DNA of 64,000 nt from Symsagittifera roscoffensis. Taxonomy: Eukaryota > Xenacoelomorpha > Acoela > Convolutidae. Each line of letters begins with the position of its first letter. The first letter of the stretch is position 1. A model generated the notes under the pieces. That model was not told where the DNA came from. It worked only from the letters and a program-made list of their open reading frames with translations, and made no database searches. Made by a program: the position numbers and the translations under genes. The DNA lies in NCBI RefSeq assembly GCF_963678635.1, contig NW_026970820.1, forward strand, positions 1,302,001 to 1,366,000, given 5' to 3'. Of the stretch, positions 61,566-64,000 are shown in pieces.

Positions 61566-63190
61566 GGGGCAGGGTTGTGTGGTCTATTCTCGATTTTAGT
61601 TACTTGCATTGCGTGGGGAAGAATACGAACAGCGCTCAACGCACTCGCAGAAAGAGCACCCTGCGGGTGCTCTTTTTGCTCGAGAACTGTAAGTCGATTT
61701 AAATCTTACATATTTCGTCCGAAATTTAACTTTTTTTCTAGTTGTTCTCAGTTAAACTCCCATGATACCTCAAATTGTATTCCTGGAAGGGCATTTTTAT
61801 AAGTCACTCTGTGGCTCGATCAATTAACTACCAAATACGTTTTGATTTACGAAATGGACTGTTTCCACGAAAACAAGTTTTCGGAAACAGTCCAAATTTT
61901 AAATTATGATCCCAAATACAAACAAAGAGAAATCTAATGCGTTGGTTAAACTTACAGAGCCCAGCCCATGTCTTTGTGTTTATTGACTGTTCAAACACAT
62001 AACAACTATGTTAAAAACAATATTATTAAAATAAAATAAAAACAAATAATCGAGAAAGAAATTTAAGTTTATCAAAAAAATATGCAAAAAAAAATCACTT
62101 ATTTCTTTTTTTAAGTATCACAAAAACCTCAGTTTGAAAAAGATGATACTTGAGAGGCCCGTTTTGACGCGTTACTACAGTTTAGGCACGTTTTGACTTC
62201 GCAACTCACAATGATCGATTAACTTTTACGTTTGTTTTACAAACACGCTTTTTTTTACCACAATCAAAATTTCATTACTTCTGAACATCTTGAACAAATT
62301 GATGAAAATTTTTGCATCAAAACTAACTTGTCAAGGGTTTTTGAGGCATATAAAAATTGTCTCCAGTTAAATAATGATTTTTTGGCTAATTTTTGAAAAA
62401 AAATTAAAAAATTTGACAAAAAAAATTTTTTTTTTTCAGATTTGGCGATCAAAAAGTGCCTTCTATGATGGACCAGCAAAAAATTTGTTTTTAGGTCATA
62501 AGTTTGGCTCACTAGGGTATACAAACTGGCAAAATGTTTATAATAAAAAAATTTAGAAGAACAGTGTTTTTTTGAAAAAAAAAGAAAAAAACATTAAAAA
62601 ATCAGTTTTTGGCGGGAAAATTCTCAAAAAATCAAAAATCAAGTTTTCTCTCTCTTTACTCCAATAAATTAATTCGGCCACGACAATCATTTTTTGTGAT
62701 CAGTAAAAATGTCGAAAAACGACCGGAACATTGACTTTTTTGAAATTTGACAAAAAACTTCAAAAAAACCGCAAAAAAACATCAAAAATCTCGAAAAAAT
62801 TGCTGAAAAAGTTTTGGCAAACAATACACCATTCGATTCCCTTAACTGTGCTTGTGTCCAAAAAAAACATCACTTTTTCGCATTTTCTCAACCAAAATTG
62901 ATTTATTGGGGCATTTTTGAAAAAAATCGTGATTTTGACCAAAAAAAACGCCCCTTTTTCCCCAAAAAGTGCAACTCATAACATTATTTCGGAAAAACGC
63001 CTTCCCAAGTTATATCTTAGAATTTTGTCCTCTACCTACATGCAAAGTTTGAAGAAATTCTATACTGCCGTTTTCGAGAACTTGAATAATTTTTTTTTTT
63101 TCCTATTTAGGTATTTTTTCTAGTTGACCGGCAAGGAAACCCTACCCTTGCCTAAAGGATTCACAAAGCCGGACCGCGACGACCACCTAG
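61566..63190 (+). repeat. Family A module A5 (last complete module)
   Basis: A 1625-bp A unit with the same length as A1 and almost identical to it across 60 kb. H1 is at 61654-61672, H2 at 61856-61893 (one change in the internal bulge) and H3 at 63130-63152. The tail GACGACCACCTAG is the last array junction in the window. Confidence 0.92.
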
Positions 63191-63310
63191 AGGTTACTCT
63201 TTCGCCCCACCCACCCGACCTGTGTTTTTTACCAATGCACTTGATCAACCAGGCTTCCACCACTGTTTTCTGTTCGATTCGATCAGGGATCATGGTTGTT
63301 TACTGTTTGC
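63191..63310 (+). repeat. Decayed D-like head at the right edge of the array
   Basis: After the final CTAG the sequence AGGTTACTCTTTCGCCCC and CCCACCCGACC matches D heads (D3, D6). TTGATCAACCAGGCTTCCACC still resembles the D segment with TGATCAGTCAGGC. Similarity fades near the GATTCGATCAGGGATCATGG stretch, where D modules have their head hairpin. No H2, body, H3 or tail follows. This is a truncated or mutated last unit that marks the array boundary. Confidence 0.75.
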
Positions 63311-63360
63311 ACATAATAAGTGACTATGATGTAATTAGTGTTGAAAAAAAAAATATTTTA
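63311..63360. other. Non-repeated flank, no gene seen
   Basis: AT-rich sequence between the decayed D-like head and the first tRNA-like element. It resembles no module in the window, and I see no coding or RNA signal here. Confidence 0.5.
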
Positions 63361-63440
63361 ACTGATCGTCTCACACCGGGGTTCGAACATCAGACATATC
63401 GGTCCTGAGTCTAACGCTCTAACCAACTGCGCCACGTTGC
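63361..63440 (-). pseudogene. tRNA-like sequence (tRNA pseudogene or SINE head)
   Basis: On the minus strand, TGGCGCAGTTGG matches the internal Pol III box A exactly, and GTTCGAACCC about 45 nt later matches box B. Aligned as a tRNA, the anticodon position reads CAG (Leu-like), but the anticodon and T stems do not pair well. It is therefore unlikely to be a working tRNA. A tRNA-derived SINE head or a pseudogene fits best; no poly-A or tandem tail decides between them. Confidence 0.6.
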
Positions 63441-63655
63441 TTTTTGTTTAGGCGGAAGCGAAAGTATTGTTCAACAAACGATTTCAGTCATATGATTAGT
63501 AAAACTGAGAAGATTATATTCCGTTTTTTGATTTACTTTTTCTTTCCAGTCCATGGACTGGAACACACTGAAACATGAACTTCATATTAGCATCTTAAGC
63601 ATATCAGTATGCTTACTTTTTAACAACACATTTTAACAGAAATGTTAGCAATGCT
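63441..63655. other. Single-copy AT-rich spacer
   Basis: No homology to the modules and no open frame of note. It contains a short inverted pair TCCAGTCCATGGACTGGA at 63547-63564, a perfect 18-bp palindrome centred on CCATGG. Confidence 0.5.
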
Positions 63656-63724
63656 ACGATTTGGAAACGAACCTTCAACCAACGGAGACGTAATTGTGGA
63701 CAGAACCACTAGACCACAAACGAC
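63656..63724 (-). pseudogene. Second tRNA-like sequence
   Basis: On the minus strand, TGGTCTAGTGG matches box A (Glu/Gly/Val-like), and GGTTCGTTTCC, 43 nt downstream, matches box B with one change. Spacing is that of a tRNA, but the T stem pairs at only two positions. It is a degenerate tRNA relic or SINE promoter, on the same strand as the element at 63361-63440. Confidence 0.55.
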
Positions 63725-63797
63725 AAAATTGCTGTTGAATTGGGACATTATCAGTGAAATTGAACGTTAAATATTTGTTTGTATTTGTGTATATTTG

Positions 63798-63829
63798 TAT
63801 GTACGTATGTATGTATGTATGTATGTATG
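63798..63829. repeat. (TATG)n microsatellite core
   Basis: An uninterrupted run of GTAT/TATG units with one C substitution near its start. Looser TATG and TATT copies continue to about 63975. The open frame through it (rich in Cys, Met, Tyr, Val) is only a translation of the microsatellite. Confidence 0.9.
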
Positions 63830-64000
63830 GAATAAAGTATTTTTGTATGTATGTGAATGCAGGCATAAAAATATGTTTGCTCGTGTACTTATGTAGGTAC
63901 GTGTGTATGTTGTATGCATGTATGTATGAATGTATGTATATATGTGATTATGTATGTATTTATGTGATTATGTAAGTTTTATTGCATATTGTATGGATCT
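63830..64000. repeat. Degenerate TATG-rich sequence to window end
   Basis: Interrupted TATG, TACG and TATT units continue with unit slippage and substitutions (e.g. TATGAATGTATG, GTGATTATGTATG). No other feature is seen. Confidence 0.7.

Noticed and set aside
1809..63190. Bacterial integron or phage cassette array
   Set aside because: No integrase, no attC-type 7-bp core sites and no bacterial genes are present; base composition and right flank are eukaryotic. Only the cassette-like arrangement is similar.
1..63190. CRISPR array
   Set aside because: Repeats are 1.6-2.5 kb long with no short direct repeats separated by unique spacers, and no cas genes are seen.
63754..63975. Cys/Met/Tyr-rich 73-codon frame at the right end
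   Set aside because: It is only the translation of the TATG microsatellite.

Overview
The window is eukaryotic, almost certainly animal, non-coding DNA. It is strongly AT-rich, with dense A- and T-tracts broken by short GC-rich hairpins. I find no convincing protein-coding gene: the longest open frames are about 130 codons or less, recur only because the surrounding repeat recurs, and are mostly homopolymer-driven. Two degenerate tRNA-like sequences with A-box and B-box motifs and a TATG microsatellite at the right end fit an invertebrate genome. The species cannot be determined from this sequence.

Bases 1-63190 form one continuous head-to-tail mosaic array of 30 modules, all in the same orientation. 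The left end is cut by the window. The modules fall into five families: A (about 1.62 kb), B (1.60-1.63 kb), C (about 2.2 kb), D and E (about 2.47-2.55 kb). The order is C1 A1 D1 B1 B2 B3 B4 B5 C2 C3 A2 A3 A4 D2 E1 D3 D4 C4 C5 C6 C7 D5 C8 C9 E2 E3 E4 D6 D7 A5, followed by a decayed D-like head that fades into non-repeated DNA. Every one of the 30 joins falls exactly after the motif CCAYCTAG, whatever families meet there.

All families share one plan although their sequences differ. There is a variable head, then a first hairpin (H1) about 100-170 bp in. A second hairpin (H2) lies a few hundred bp further in. A long AT-rich body follows, built in D and E from about 520-bp subrepeats. Next comes a pre-terminal box around GCATGCAAAAAATTAG. 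A terminal hairpin (H3) lies about 29-35 nt before the end, and the tail is GNCCAYCTAG. H1 and H3 keep their stems paired while the stem bases (H3) or loop bases (H1) change, which looks like selection on the folded structure. A and B share one H2 type, a long near-palindrome. C, D and E share another, built on GGGACC...GGTCCC. D and E share the 3' part and tail but have different 5' parts.

The most interesting interpretation, which is an inference, is that these are non-autonomous units of one superfamily that exchange and amplify at a fixed terminal site. The end resembles a rolling-circle (Helitron-like) 3' terminus, with a hairpin followed by CTAG, but the typical 5' TC end and the A/T target context are not seen. 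Swapped heads and tails (B5, D5, C7) show that exchange has taken place.

The right flank (63191-64000) holds the last, decayed D-like head, two tRNA-like elements on the minus strand, and a TATG microsatellite.
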